From Oceanobacillus zhaokaii (GTDB lineage Bacteria; Bacillota; Bacilli; Bacillales; Amphibacillaceae), in assembly GCF_003352005.1 (NCBI RefSeq), contig NZ_CP024848.1, positions 3,419,001 through 3,483,000 of the forward strand: a DNA stretch of 64,000 nucleotides, read 5' to 3'. The translations under genes were made by a program, and so were the position numbers. The number at the start of each line of letters is the position of its first letter. Within the stretch, counting starts at the first letter, position 1. Of the stretch, positions 1-8,955 are shown in pieces. A model generated the notes under the pieces. That model worked only from the letters and a program-made list of their open reading frames with translations. It was not told the DNA's origin and did no database searches.

Positions 1-582
1 CCCTCTATCAATCTGGGGAGTCATTCGAATAGAATTAATTCTTTTTGCACTTACCGGTTCAAGCCAAACGGTCTGCCAAATTCCGGTTGTTCTCGTATAA
101 AAGATGGATTCTGATTTTTCATGCCAGTATTGTTTTCCACGAGGGATTGTTGTATCCTCTGATGGATCTTCCACTCTAACTACTAATCTGTTTTCCGTTT
201 CATTTAATACATGGGTAATATCAGCATGGAATGGTGTATTGCCCCCTTCATGGAAAGTGACCAATTCCCCATTCACATACACCCACGCACGGTAATCAAC
301 CGCACCGAAGTGCAGGATGACGTTTTCTTCCCAATCTTTAGGTACAGAGAATTCACGATGATACCATACAACATCATGAAAGCTCTGATCGTCAATGCCA
401 CTATTTTTGGATTGATATGCAAACGGAACATTTATCTTCATGTTTTTCGGAAAGGCATTGTACCATTTACTAGTTAATCCTTCTCTTTCGTCATCAAATG
501 CAAAATCCCATTCTCCGTTTAAATTTAACCATTGCTCCCTCTGTAATTGTGGTCTTGGATATTCTGATTGTAAGTTTGCCAT
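1..582 (-). CDS. Glycoside hydrolase family 2 (beta-galactosidase/beta-glucuronidase type), N-terminal part
   Basis: The gene runs off the left edge, so only about the first 194 residues are visible, open throughout. They begin MANLQSEYPRPQLQ and continue as a GH2 sugar-binding domain: NLNGEWDF near the start, VVWYHREF, a WVYVNGE strand and TGIWQTVWLEP near the window edge, which leads into the immunoglobulin-like domain. The catalytic TIM barrel lies outside. The ATG at 582 follows a GGAGG-type site. The gene is last in an operon behind two ABC permeases and a binding protein, opposite a Leloir galactose operon. I therefore infer a cytoplasmic enzyme that cleaves an imported beta-galactoside. 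Beta-glucuronidase or beta-mannosidase activity cannot be excluded from the N-terminus alone. Confidence 0.85.
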   Translation of the reverse strand, partial: MANLQSEYPRPQLQREQWLNLNGEWDFAFDDEREGLTSKWYNAFPKNMKINVPFAYQSKNSGIDDQSFHDVVWYHREFSVPKDWEENVILHFGAVDYRAWVYVNGELVTFHEGGNTPFHADITHVLNETENRLVVRVEDPSEDTTIPRGKQYWHEKSESIFYTRTTGIWQTVWLEPVSAKRINSIRMTPQIDRG

Positions 583-599
583 TGTTTACCTCCGAGTAA

Positions 600-1433
600 T
601 CATTTAATTCCTGATTGTGTAATCCCTTTAATCAATTGCTTTTGTCCAATTAAGAAGACGATAAGAATTGGTAAGGTTGCGATTGTAGTTAATGCCATTA
701 ATTTACCGTAAGATGAAGTAAAACTTCCTTGTTGCATAATAGCAATTCCTGTTGTTAGTGTTCTCATTTCTGGTGAATTTGTTGCTACTAATGGCCATAA
801 GAAGTCATTATAGATCGTCATAAATGAGAAGATTGCTAGAGTCCACATAATTGGTTTGGCGGATGGCAGAACAACTTTTGTGAAGATTTGCCACTTATTC
901 GCACCATCCAAATGTGCTGCTTCTTCCAATTCTTTTGGAAACCCTTTAAAAAATTGATATAACAGGAATACACCAAAGGCATTCGCAGTATAAGGTAAAA
1001 TTAATACAGCATAGGTGTTTAATAGATTTACACTACTAAATTGTAAATACATTGGTAAAAAAGTAATAACAAATGGAATCATCAATGTACTAATAAATAA
1101 TGGAAAGAGGAACTTTTTAAACGGAACATTCAGTCTAGCAAGTCCATATGCTGCCATTGCATCAATAGCAACAATGATTAATGTACCTACAATCCCTGAA
1201 AATACTGAGTTGAACATCCATCTGAAAACCTGAACATCAAGTCCTTGTCCAGATAGGATATATGTAAAGTTTTCCCAAGTGAATTCTTCTGGAATAAAAT
1301 TTAATCCCCCAGCGATTGCTTCAAAGTCTGTTTTAAATGCTGTTGAGAACATCCAAAGGAGAGGAATGATAAAGACGACTGCAAGAATGGTTGCAATAAT
1401 GATCAACAATGCTGTATTTCTTTTCTTTTTCAT
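600..1433 (-). CDS. Carbohydrate ABC transporter permease, MalG/LacG type
   Basis: This 277-residue inner-membrane protein has six predicted hydrophobic segments. The first is at residues 8-30 (LLIIIATILAVVF). The EAA loop of binding-protein-dependent permeases is clear around residue 170 (ELEEAAHLDGA), where the transport ATPase docks. It starts directly after the partner permease stop, behind a GGGGGAGG site. Together they form the transmembrane channel of an importer for an oligosaccharide, probably a galactoside given the neighbouring GH2 and gal genes. No ATPase gene lies nearby, so a shared MsmX-like ATPase is inferred. The family is certain, the substrate is inferred. Confidence 0.92.
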   Translation of the reverse strand: MKKKRNTALLIIIATILAVVFIIPLLWMFSTAFKTDFEAIAGGLNFIPEEFTWENFTYILSGQGLDVQVFRWMFNSVFSGIVGTLIIVAIDAMAAYGLARLNVPFKKFLFPLFISTLMIPFVITFLPMYLQFSSVNLLNTYAVLILPYTANAFGVFLLYQFFKGFPKELEEAAHLDGANKWQIFTKVVLPSAKPIMWTLAIFSFMTIYNDFLWPLVATNSPEMRTLTTGIAIMQQGSFTSSYGKLMALTTIATLPILIVFLIGQKQLIKGITQSGIK

Positions 1434-2354
1434 TTAAGCCTCCCCCTTTTCTTTCTTATTAGAGATTTTAAATTGAACTGCTGAAATAATGATCATAATT
1501 AAAGCCATTAATACAGCCATTGCTGATGCGGTTCCTATTTCTCTTTGAGAAAAGGCCTGATTAACAATTCCCATAAGTAATACTTCAGTTGAATCACCAG
1601 GTCCACCTTCTGTCATTAAAAGTGGTTGTCCATATACGTTAAATGATTGTATCGTTGACATTAATATTGTGAAAAGCATCGCTGGTCTAATCGAAGGAAG
1701 CGTGATGCTGATAAGTTGTTTCCAAGCACCAGCTCCATCGATGGAAGCTGCTTCATATAGTTCCTCTGGCACTTCATTTAAAGCATTGATGAAGATAATC
1801 ATATTAAACCCGATTGTCCACCATACTGTAGCACCTGCTAATGAAACCCATGCAAATGGCTGTTTTGTCAGCCAAGGTATTGAGTCAAACCCAAGATTCA
1901 TCAGAAAATTATTGATTAATCCTGCATTTGTATCTAACATCCATAAAAAGATAATGGAAACAACGGACACTGATATTGCATATGGAATAAAGAATATTGT
2001 TCGGTACAACCCAGTTATTTTCTTTGGTAAGTAGTTTAATAGAAGTGCTAATGCCAGTCCAATTACTACTAAAAATGGTACAGTATAAAGGACAAATTGT
2101 AAGGTATTCCAAAGCCCATCAAAAAATATAGAGTTTAATGCAGAGTTTGGATCAAATATTCTTGCATAATTTTCAAACCCATTGAACGTAGCTTCACTAG
2201 ACAATAAATTATAATCGGTGAAACTTATAATAATTCCATAGATTAAAGGAATAAACATAAATCCAAGAAACAAAACCAAATATGGTAAAACAAATAAGAA
2301 AGATGTAAATTTATCTTTTTTACTATTTTTCCTAGAAATTACCTGTGATGCCAT
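1434..2354 (-). CDS. Sugar ABC transporter permease, MalF/LacF type
   Basis: This permease has hydrophobic segments starting near residue 22 (LFVLPYLVLFLGFMF) and an EAA loop ELYEAASIDGAGAW in its C-terminal half. An ATG at 2372 would also fit, but GAGGTGAG lies 4 bases upstream of the ATG at 2354. I therefore choose MASQVISRKN as the true N-terminus (306 residues). It pairs with the downstream MalG-type permease and receives sugar from the lipoprotein encoded just upstream. Between binding protein and this gene sits a short hairpin that may set the relative amounts of the two products. Confidence 0.9.
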   Translation of the reverse strand: MASQVISRKNSKKDKFTSFLFVLPYLVLFLGFMFIPLIYGIIISFTDYNLLSSEATFNGFENYARIFDPNSALNSIFFDGLWNTLQFVLYTVPFLVVIGLALALLLNYLPKKITGLYRTIFFIPYAISVSVVSIIFLWMLDTNAGLINNFLMNLGFDSIPWLTKQPFAWVSLAGATVWWTIGFNMIIFINALNEVPEELYEAASIDGAGAWKQLISITLPSIRPAMLFTILMSTIQSFNVYGQPLLMTEGGPGDSTEVLLMGIVNQAFSQREIGTASAMAVLMALIMIIISAVQFKISNKKEKGEA

Positions 2355-2399
2355 TCTTCTCACCTCAATCATAATGTGATGATGCCTTTATAAATATAA

Positions 2400-2419
2400 G
2401 TCCCTACCGTTGTAGGGAC
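2400..2419 (-). terminator. Intercistronic hairpin between binding protein and permease genes
   Basis: There is an 8-bp perfect stem (GTCCCTAC with GTAGGGAC, 4-base loop) and no strong T run. It sits in the gap after the binding-protein stop. Such hairpins commonly protect the upstream message or partly terminate, so that the binding protein is made in excess. The same position is occupied by a stem in the other two ABC operons of this window. Confidence 0.6.
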
Positions 2420-2443
2420 CATTGTATTATTGTTCTTTATCAG

Positions 2444-3703
2444 TTACTTTTCAAGATGTTTATTTGCTTCTTCTTCTGCTTTTTCTAATGCTTTTTTAAC
2501 CTCTTCTTGACCTAAGAGAACAGAGTTGGTTGCTTCTCTTAGGGGATCGATTGCTAACTCCCAGTTTTCTACTTTTGGTGAGAATACTGCATTATCAAAT
2601 TGTCCAGCCATTACAGAGCCTTGTTCGTTAATTTCTTTAAATTCATCGCTTTCATATACAGCTTTTGATGCCGGTGCTTGTCCTGATTCAGCCCAAGCTA
2701 ATCCATTTTCACTTACATATTTTAAGAAATCTGTAATAGCAGGAAGCTTTTCTTCATTTGTACTTTCCAGAACAACAAAGTTATGTGATTTTGCAAATAC
2801 TGACTGAACTTCAGTTCCAAGTTGTGGTACTGCTGCTACTCCATAATCAAGATTTGAGCTTTCCCATTGTGCTAACATCCAAGGTCCATTTAAATGCATC
2901 GCATTTTTCCCTTGTAAGAACAATGTAACTTCCCCATCCGCTTGCACATCTGTTGGTGATACTTTGTATTTCTCTATTAAATCTAACTGGAATTGTAATG
3001 CCTCTACAACTGCGTCTGATGCAAAATTAGCTTTTCCATCTTCATACAATTTGCCACCATTTTGCGCAACAATTGTTGGGAGGATAAAATCTTGTGGCCA
3101 TAGTGTTGGCACAACAAATCCATATTGATTATTATCTAAATCCGTTAATTTCTGAGCGTAGTCAATAAATTCCTCACGCGTTGTTGGTGGTTGTTCCGGG
3201 TCTAAACCAGCTGCTTCAAACATGTCTTTATTCCAATAAAATAACAATGAATGAATATCTAACGGAAGCCCATATACTTTATCACCAACCGTCGCGCCTT
3301 GGATACCGCTTTCATGGTAAACATCTGTTAATTCACCATCAACAATATCACTTACTTCCCTCAATAAACCCTTTTCCGCATAGCTAAGTATTTGTTCATT
3401 ATGCATAATCATTACATCTGGTGTGTTTTTCCCATCATTGATTGCTAAATCAACATTTCTATAATAATCTGCATTTGGTTCAATTTGCAGGTTTACTGTA
3501 AATTCATCCTGGCTTTCGTTGTAATCATCTACTATTTTTTTCATAAACGGACCGTCATCGCCCGAGAATGGAGCCCAAAAACTTACTATATCTTTGTCAT
3601 CAGAACCCCCGCCTCCAGCTTCACCACTATTACCACTGCATGCTGCTAAAATTGTCGCTAACAATACCGACATTAAAACTATCAACCACTTATTAGATTT
3701 CAT
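2444..3703 (-). CDS. Sugar ABC transporter substrate-binding lipoprotein
   Basis: The 419-residue protein starts with a lipoprotein signal: positive MKSNKW, a hydrophobic core and lipobox LAAC with Cys22, followed by a Gly/Ser-rich linker. The rest fits the extracellular solute-binding family 1 (MalE-like), with WAPFSGDDG early, FYWNKDMFEAAGLDP in the middle and NGPWMLAQW later. It is anchored outside the membrane and delivers sugar to the two permeases downstream. It is the first gene of the operon. TAGGAGG precedes the ATG at 3703. Its promoter overlaps a cre site and a ROK-type operator, so it is probably glucose-repressed and induced by its substrate. The galactoside substrate is inferred from context. 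Confidence 0.92.
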   Translation of the reverse strand: MKSNKWLIVLMSVLLATILAACSGNSGEAGGGGSDDKDIVSFWAPFSGDDGPFMKKIVDDYNESQDEFTVNLQIEPNADYYRNVDLAINDGKNTPDVMIMHNEQILSYAEKGLLREVSDIVDGELTDVYHESGIQGATVGDKVYGLPLDIHSLLFYWNKDMFEAAGLDPEQPPTTREEFIDYAQKLTDLDNNQYGFVVPTLWPQDFILPTIVAQNGGKLYEDGKANFASDAVVEALQFQLDLIEKYKVSPTDVQADGEVTLFLQGKNAMHLNGPWMLAQWESSNLDYGVAAVPQLGTEVQSVFAKSHNFVVLESTNEEKLPAITDFLKYVSENGLAWAESGQAPASKAVYESDEFKEINEQGSVMAGQFDNAVFSPKVENWELAIDPLREATNSVLLGQEEVKKALEKAEEEANKHLEK

Positions 3704-3898
3704 ATAGATCCTCCTAGTATTCTATCTTTTTATCTTTTCATAAAATGATTATTACCAATTGATTAAATCAATTTTGCTCTTTTTTTACTTATAAGAAGCC
3801 CACTCACTCATCCATGCTCTAATAAGCAAGAAATCGTATGTATTCCTTTAGAGTAACATTGCGTGCAACTTTCGTTCTTCTGTATATTCACTTATTGA

Positions 3899-3920
3899 TT
3901 AATTAAATTAATTAACTAAC
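3899..3920. promoter_or_regulatory. Putative ROK repressor operator, copy 1
   Basis: This 22-base site (TTAATTAAATTAATT followed by AACTAAC) is identical to 4095-4116 and matches the inverse of a site at the ROK gene promoter at 17 of 22 positions. It begins just after the -10 box of the ABC operon promoter, the place expected for a repressor. Assignment to the ROK protein at 8956 is inferred from co-occurrence. Confidence 0.6.
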
Positions 3921-3923
3921 TCA

Positions 3924-3952
3924 ATTGTAAGATAAGCGCTTTCAATTGTCAA
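3924..3952 (-). promoter_or_regulatory. Sigma-A promoter of the ABC importer operon with embedded cre site
   Basis: On the minus strand TTGACA (3947-3952), a 17-base spacer and TACAAT (3924-3929) form a near-consensus promoter. The spacer contains TTGAAAGCGCTTAT (3932-3945), a good match to the CcpA cre consensus. CcpA binding here should block transcription when glucose is present. Confidence 0.7.
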
Positions 3953-4060
3953 CTCAATAATAAAAATTAAAAGGATAAATTACCATTACAACTCATAATT
4001 AATTCTCTCATTCATTTATTAATTTATTTATTTTTCTTTGCTAAATTTTACAATTATCCC

Positions 4061-4089
4061 TTGCGCCTTTCTGTAAAAAATAGTACTCT
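4061..4089 (+). promoter_or_regulatory. Probable promoter of the galKETM operon
   Basis: TTGCGC (4061-4066) and TACTCT (4084-4089) are separated by 17 bases. The -10 is weak. The second operator copy starts 5 bases downstream, around the expected transcription start, so repression by the ROK protein is plausible. Confidence 0.45.
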
Positions 4090-4094
4090 TAACT

Positions 4095-4116
4095 TAATTA
4101 AATTAATTAACTAACA
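4095..4116. promoter_or_regulatory. Putative ROK repressor operator, copy 2
   Basis: This is the second identical copy of the 22-base AT-rich operator, placed just downstream of the likely gal promoter and about 75 bases before galK. It supports joint control of importer and Leloir genes by one repressor. Confidence 0.6.
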
Positions 4117-4190
4117 ACAAGGGTTATTCTCCCTCTATACACTAAACAAATGAATATACAACGTTAATTATTGCTTTTAAGGAGGTTATT

Positions 4191-5384
4191 ATGAATAAAA
4201 CAGATTTAATTACAACATTCAAAGACATATTTAAAACAACAAAGCAACCGAGATTCTTCTTCGCACCGGGGAGAATCAACCTTATCGGAGAACATACAGA
4301 CTATAATGGTGGCCACGTCTTCCCTGCTTCCATCTCTTTTGGGACTTATGCGCTTGGTACAAAACGAGATGACAGACTGGTACGTTTTCATTCCATGAAT
4401 TTTCCCGAAACCGGTATCATAGAAGTTGATTTATCCTACTTATCTTATAACGAAGCACATGACTGGGTGAATTATCCAAAGGGAATGCTGCTTTATCTTA
4501 AACAAGCAGGCTATGACATTTCGACTGGCGCAGATATACTATTCTATGGAAACATTCCAAATAGCGCAGGTCTATCATCTTCTGCATCAATCGAGCTTGC
4601 AATGGGAGTTTTATTAGAAGGATTGTATGATCTCAAAATCAATCGCACCGAAATAGTTAAAATTGGACAAAAGGTAGAAAACCATTACATTGGTGTTAAT
4701 AGTGGTATCATGGATCAATTTGCGATTGGAATGGGAAAAAAAGATCATGGTATTCTATTAAATTGCGAAACGCTTGATTACAAGTACGCACCACTCGTAT
4801 TAGAAAATCATGTTATTACTATTATCAACACAAATAAACAGCGCACATTAGCTAGCTCGAAATATAACGAGCGACGTACCGAATGTGACGTAGCTTTAAA
4901 AGATTTACAAAAAGAACTTTCAATTAACAGTCTAGGTGAATTAAGTTTAGAAACATTTGAAGAGCATAAACACCTTATTACAAATAAAACGAATCAAAAA
5001 CGTGCAAAACATGCCGTATATGAAAATATACGCACACTTGAAGCACTTGAAAAATTACAGCAAGGCAATCTCAATGCATTTGGAAAGCTCATGAACGCCT
5101 CCCATATCTCACTACGGGATGATTACGAGGTTTCAGGAATTGAGCTCGATACAATTGTCGAAGCTGCATGGGAGCAGCCAGGCGTACTTGGTGCCCGTAT
5201 GACTGGTGCGGGATTTGGCGGCTGCGCAATTGCGATTGTTGAGAGCGAGAGTGTGGATGATTTCAAAGAAAATGTAAGCGTAATCTACAAACAAAGAATT
5301 GGCTATGAACCAACCTTTTATACAGCGGAGATTGGTGATGGAGCAAGAGAAATCAGAGAAATCTCAGAGGGAGTGTTGAAATGA
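4191..5384 (+). CDS. galK: Galactokinase
   Basis: The enzyme phosphorylates galactose to galactose 1-phosphate with ATP in the cytoplasm, the first committed Leloir step. The 397-residue protein carries the GHMP-kinase signatures in order: the galactokinase motif GRINLIGEHTDYNGG near residue 27, the ATP-binding NIPNSAGLSSSASIE near residue 124, and the C-terminal RMTGAGFGGCA. Length is normal. AAGGAGG lies 7 bases before the ATG. The stop overlaps the galE start by four bases (ATGA), so the genes are translationally coupled. It is the first gene of the operon and lies behind the AT-rich operator, so induction by galactose or a galactoside is inferred. Confidence 0.97.
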   Translation: MNKTDLITTFKDIFKTTKQPRFFFAPGRINLIGEHTDYNGGHVFPASISFGTYALGTKRDDRLVRFHSMNFPETGIIEVDLSYLSYNEAHDWVNYPKGMLLYLKQAGYDISTGADILFYGNIPNSAGLSSSASIELAMGVLLEGLYDLKINRTEIVKIGQKVENHYIGVNSGIMDQFAIGMGKKDHGILLNCETLDYKYAPLVLENHVITIINTNKQRTLASSKYNERRTECDVALKDLQKELSINSLGELSLETFEEHKHLITNKTNQKRAKHAVYENIRTLEALEKLQQGNLNAFGKLMNASHISLRDDYEVSGIELDTIVEAAWEQPGVLGARMTGAGFGGCAIAIVESESVDDFKENVSVIYKQRIGYEPTFYTAEIGDGAREIREISEGVLK

Positions 5385-6382
5385 GCGTATTAGTTTTAGG
5401 TGGCGCAGGTTATATTGGATCACATGCTGTGTATCAATTGATTGATCGAGGCGAAGAAGTGGTTGTCATTGATAATTTGCAAACTGGACATAAAGAGGCA
5501 CTCCATTCAAGAGCTACATTTTATCATGGCGACATCCGGGATGCTGATTTCCTTCATGATGTCTTTACAAAGGAAGCTATCGATGCTGTCATCCATTTTG
5601 CTGCAAACTCACTAGTTGGTGAGTCAATGGATAAACCGCTCGACTACTTCGATAATAATGTTTACGGAACCCAGGTCCTACTTCAAACGATGGTGGACCA
5701 TCAAGTGAAGCATGTCGTCTTCTCCTCGACTGCTGCAACCTATGGAGAGCCTGAATCGGTACCAATTACGGAAATGATGCGAACAGAGCCGACAAGCACA
5801 TACGGGGAGACAAAGCTAACGATGGAGAAACTGATGAAGTGGACAGCGCGTGCTCATGGGATATCCTATGTTTCGCTCCGTTATTTTAATGTTGCTGGGG
5901 CAAGAGAAAATGCGGAAATTGGTGAGGACCATCAGCCGGAAACCCATCTTGTACCGATTATTTTGCAAGCAGCACTCGGACAACGAGACCAAGTCACAAT
6001 CTTCGGTGATGACTATGATACACCAGATGGCACTTGTATTCGCGATTATGTACACATCGAGGATTTAATCGAGGCACATCTTTTAGCTTTAAATTATTTA
6101 CGTACTGGTGGATCAAGCGACATTTTTAATCTTGGCAGTAATCAAGGATTTTCTGTTAAAGAAATGATTGAAACGGCAAGAACTGTAACAGGTAAAGAAA
6201 TTCCTGCTGTAATTGGCGAACGTCGTGCGGGTGACCCAAGTACTTTAATCGCTAGCTCGGAGAAAGCAAAACAAATACTAGGCTGGAATCCAGAACGTAC
6301 ATCGATAAACCGAATTATTACCGATGCGTGGAACTGGCATAGCAAGAATCCGAATGGCTACAGGAAGGTCGTGAAAAAATGA
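5381..6382 (+). CDS. galE: UDP-glucose 4-epimerase
   Basis: It interconverts UDP-galactose and UDP-glucose with bound NAD. The 333-residue protein has the Rossmann motif GGAGYIGSH at residues 7-15, the acidic VVIDNLQTGH strand, the catalytic YGETK (Tyr-x-x-x-Lys) and the short-chain epimerase segments LRYFNVAGA and GTCIRDYVHIEDL. All expected catalytic residues are present and the length is typical. It overlaps galK upstream and galT downstream by four bases each, giving a tightly coupled operon. The same activity also supplies UDP-galactose for cell-wall polymers. Confidence 0.97.
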   Translation: MSVLVLGGAGYIGSHAVYQLIDRGEEVVVIDNLQTGHKEALHSRATFYHGDIRDADFLHDVFTKEAIDAVIHFAANSLVGESMDKPLDYFDNNVYGTQVLLQTMVDHQVKHVVFSSTAATYGEPESVPITEMMRTEPTSTYGETKLTMEKLMKWTARAHGISYVSLRYFNVAGARENAEIGEDHQPETHLVPIILQAALGQRDQVTIFGDDYDTPDGTCIRDYVHIEDLIEAHLLALNYLRTGGSSDIFNLGSNQGFSVKEMIETARTVTGKEIPAVIGERRAGDPSTLIASSEKAKQILGWNPERTSINRIITDAWNWHSKNPNGYRKVVKK

Positions 6383-7863
6383 TTTTTTCTCATATTGCAG
6401 GGCTTATCGAAAAGGCTATTGAAGCTGGATTAATCGAGCGAGCAGATGTAAATTATGCTCGGAATCAAGTGATGAATGTGCTGCAACTTGAAGATTTTCC
6501 AGAAGAAGTGGCACAATCGACGAATGATAACATCCCAAATATATTAGAAAAGTTGATTGCATATGCAGTTGAGCAAAAGGTAATTGAAGATGTTTTCGAT
6601 GACAAGGAAATTCTCGCAGCGAATATAATGAATTGCTTCCTTGCTCGTCCTTCCGTCATTAACTCTATTTTCAATCAGAAGTATGAGGAGTCCCCAATTG
6701 ATGCGACAGATTACTTTTATCAACTTAGCAAAAACAGCAATTATATTCAGATGAACCGAATAGAGAAAAACATTGAATTCAAGGCAGAGACGGAATACGG
6801 TCAAATGGATATTACCATCAACCTATCCAAGCCGGAGAAGGACCCAGAGCAATTAAAGCGTGAACGGGAGAGAAAACATACATCAGTAAACTATCCAAAG
6901 TGCCTTTTATGCGTCGAAAATGAGGGATACACCGGCAGGACTGGACATCCAGCAAGGGCGAATCATCGGGTTATTCAAATTCCCCTTCAAGGTGAAAACT
7001 GGTATTTCCAGTATTCTCCATATGTTTACTATAATGAGCATAGTATTCTGCTTGCAGAAGAACACCGAGATATGAAGATTGATCGCCAGGCATTCGAGCG
7101 ATTGCTCAAATTCACGGAGAAATTTCCTCATTATTTTATCGGTTCAAATGCTGATCTGCCAATCGTTGGCGGATCGATTTTGAGCCATGATCATTATCAG
7201 GCGGGGCGTTATGAATTTGCGATGACTCGGGCGGAGGCTGTATTTTCATTTGTTCTCCCTGATTTTGCTGGAATTGATGCTGCCGTATTAAATTGGCCGT
7301 TGTCTGTCATCCGCTTGAGAAGTGAGAAGATTGAAGACCTTGTTGAAGCAGGCGATTATATTTTGCAGAAATGGAAAAATTATTCGGACCCTGCAGCCAA
7401 TGTGATTGCCTTTACTGACGATACGCCACATAACACAATTACACCAATTGCAAGAAATCGTGATGGAGTCTATGAGATTGATCTCGTTTTGAGAAATAAT
7501 CGGACATCTGCTGAGCATCCGCTTGGAATTTTCCATCCCCATGCCGATGTTCACCATATCAAGAAGGAAAATATTGGTTTAATCGAAGTAATGGGGCTCG
7601 CCGTTTTACCACCGAGATTGAAGCAAGAAATGGCGGAGATAAAGAAGTTTTTACTCGGTGAATCTGATTATGTAGAAGAATATCATCGTGACTGGGCTTT
7701 GGAGTTGCGAGAAAAATATGGCAGGCAAAATGAGGCTGAGCATATTGAGAAAATATTACAAAATGAGCTTGGCAAGAAATTTGTCAGGGTTTTGGAGGAT
7801 GCTGGAGTATTCAAAGAGCCTACAGCATTTAAGCGGTTTATTGAAGTTTTAATTCATGGATGA
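6379..7863 (+). CDS. galT: UDP-glucose--hexose-1-phosphate uridylyltransferase, class II
   Basis: It swaps UMP between UDP-glucose and galactose 1-phosphate, giving UDP-galactose and glucose 1-phosphate. At 494 residues it is the longer, Bacillus-type class II GalT rather than the 350-residue E. coli type. Visible signatures are the CLLCVENEGY segment, GHPARANHRVIQIPL, and the histidine-rich core GGSILSHDHYQAG, where the nucleotidylated histidine should lie. It overlaps galE by four bases and ends beside galM. The last two galT codons read through the start region of the next gene, another sign of coupling. Confidence 0.95.
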   Translation: MIFSHIAGLIEKAIEAGLIERADVNYARNQVMNVLQLEDFPEEVAQSTNDNIPNILEKLIAYAVEQKVIEDVFDDKEILAANIMNCFLARPSVINSIFNQKYEESPIDATDYFYQLSKNSNYIQMNRIEKNIEFKAETEYGQMDITINLSKPEKDPEQLKRERERKHTSVNYPKCLLCVENEGYTGRTGHPARANHRVIQIPLQGENWYFQYSPYVYYNEHSILLAEEHRDMKIDRQAFERLLKFTEKFPHYFIGSNADLPIVGGSILSHDHYQAGRYEFAMTRAEAVFSFVLPDFAGIDAAVLNWPLSVIRLRSEKIEDLVEAGDYILQKWKNYSDPAANVIAFTDDTPHNTITPIARNRDGVYEIDLVLRNNRTSAEHPLGIFHPHADVHHIKKENIGLIEVMGLAVLPPRLKQEMAEIKKFLLGESDYVEEYHRDWALELREKYGRQNEAEHIEKILQNELGKKFVRVLEDAGVFKEPTAFKRFIEVLIHG

Positions 7864-7876
7864 GGAGAATTGGGCG

Positions 7877-8911
7877 ATGATAGAGACAAAAGAGATTTTA
7901 GGGAAATGGCAGGAATTTACGTTAGAGAATAAGAATGGAATGAAGGTTAGCGTACTCGATTATGGTGGAATTATTACACAGATTCTAGTTCCGGATCAAG
8001 ATGGTTTGCTGGAAAATGTTGTCCTCGGCTATCAGGATTATGAGGACTACACAGAAAATCCGAATTTTTTCGGTGCTCTTATCGGCAGGGTTGCTGGCAG
8101 AATTCAAGGTGCTGCGTTTGAACTGGATGGCAAAACCTATAAACTTGAGTCAAATGAAGGGAAAAATCAGCTGCATGGTGGTTCGGGTGGATTTCACCAA
8201 ATCATTTGGGATGTGGAACCCTTTGAAACAGATGGCGCTGTTAGTTTGAAGCTCGGTCATCAAAGCGCTGATGGCGATGGTGGATACCCCGGAAATGTTA
8301 CAATTGAAGTAACCTATACGTTGACCGATTCGAATCAGCTTATAATAGATTATGTGGCAAAGAGCGACAAGACAACGCCTATCACCTTAACAAATCATTC
8401 CTATTTTAATTTAAGTGGAAACTTAAAAAACGCGGTTCATCAACACGAAGTAAGAATGAATAGTAATTATTTCGTCGAGCTTGATTCGGAGTTAATCCCA
8501 ACTGGTAGGTTGCTAGATACTGAGGGAACAGTGTTTGATTTTCGAGAGGGTCGCTTGCTGCAGGATGGCTTTATGGATGATTCCTTGCAAAATCGCCTTG
8601 CTGGCAATGGCTACGATCATTATTTTGTTTTTGACTCGGAACAGGAAAATTCCATCGTTGTTCGTGATAAAGACTCTGGAAGAAGAATGGATATTGTCAC
8701 CACTCAACCAGGTGTCGTCATGTATACATCCAACAGTTTAGTTGAAGGAGAGAAACTTCGGAACGGAATGTCAAGGAAATATTTAGGGGTTTGTTTTGAA
8801 ACTCAGGGATCTCCAGCATCCTTACATCATGAAGGCTTTCCAAATGTAGTATTGGATGCAGGCCAGTCGTATAAGAAGCAGACAAGTTTTACCTTTTCGG
8901 TAGAAGAATAG
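7877..8911 (+). CDS. galM: Aldose 1-epimerase (galactose mutarotase)
   Basis: It interconverts alpha and beta anomers of galactose, feeding alpha-galactose to GalK. The protein has the galactose-mutarotase motifs GRVAGRI, the NQLHGG histidine region, and LTNHSYFNL with the catalytic histidine, plus a C-terminal CFETQ segment with the likely glutamate base. An upstream in-frame ATG at 7856 lies inside galT. I prefer the ATG at 7877 because GAGGAG (7862-7867) is nine bases before it. It is the last gene of the operon and is followed at once by a terminator shared with the convergent ROK gene. Confidence 0.93.
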   Translation: MIETKEILGKWQEFTLENKNGMKVSVLDYGGIITQILVPDQDGLLENVVLGYQDYEDYTENPNFFGALIGRVAGRIQGAAFELDGKTYKLESNEGKNQLHGGSGGFHQIIWDVEPFETDGAVSLKLGHQSADGDGGYPGNVTIEVTYTLTDSNQLIIDYVAKSDKTTPITLTNHSYFNLSGNLKNAVHQHEVRMNSNYFVELDSELIPTGRLLDTEGTVFDFREGRLLQDGFMDDSLQNRLAGNGYDHYFVFDSEQENSIVVRDKDSGRRMDIVTTQPGVVMYTSNSLVEGEKLRNGMSRKYLGVCFETQGSPASLHHEGFPNVVLDAGQSYKKQTSFTFSVEE

Positions 8912-8918
8912 AATATGA

Positions 8919-8951
8919 AAAAGCTGAATCTATGTGCTAGATTCAGCTTTT
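8919..8951. terminator. Bidirectional terminator between galM and the ROK gene
   Basis: There are perfect 14-base arms (AAAAGCTGAATCTA and its complement, 5-base loop), flanked by A on the left and T on the right so that it can work on both strands. It sits exactly between two convergent stops. Confidence 0.88.
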
Positions 8952-8955
8952 CTTA

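Larger units (their letters stand above)
3704..4190. other. Divergent control region between the ABC importer and gal operons
   Basis: This 487-base region has no gene. It holds two copies of a 22-base AT-rich operator (3899-3920, 4095-4116) that are identical to each other, one cre site, and one recognisable sigma-A promoter for each direction. The parts are listed separately. The remainder is AT-rich without further structure that I can defend. Confidence 0.8.
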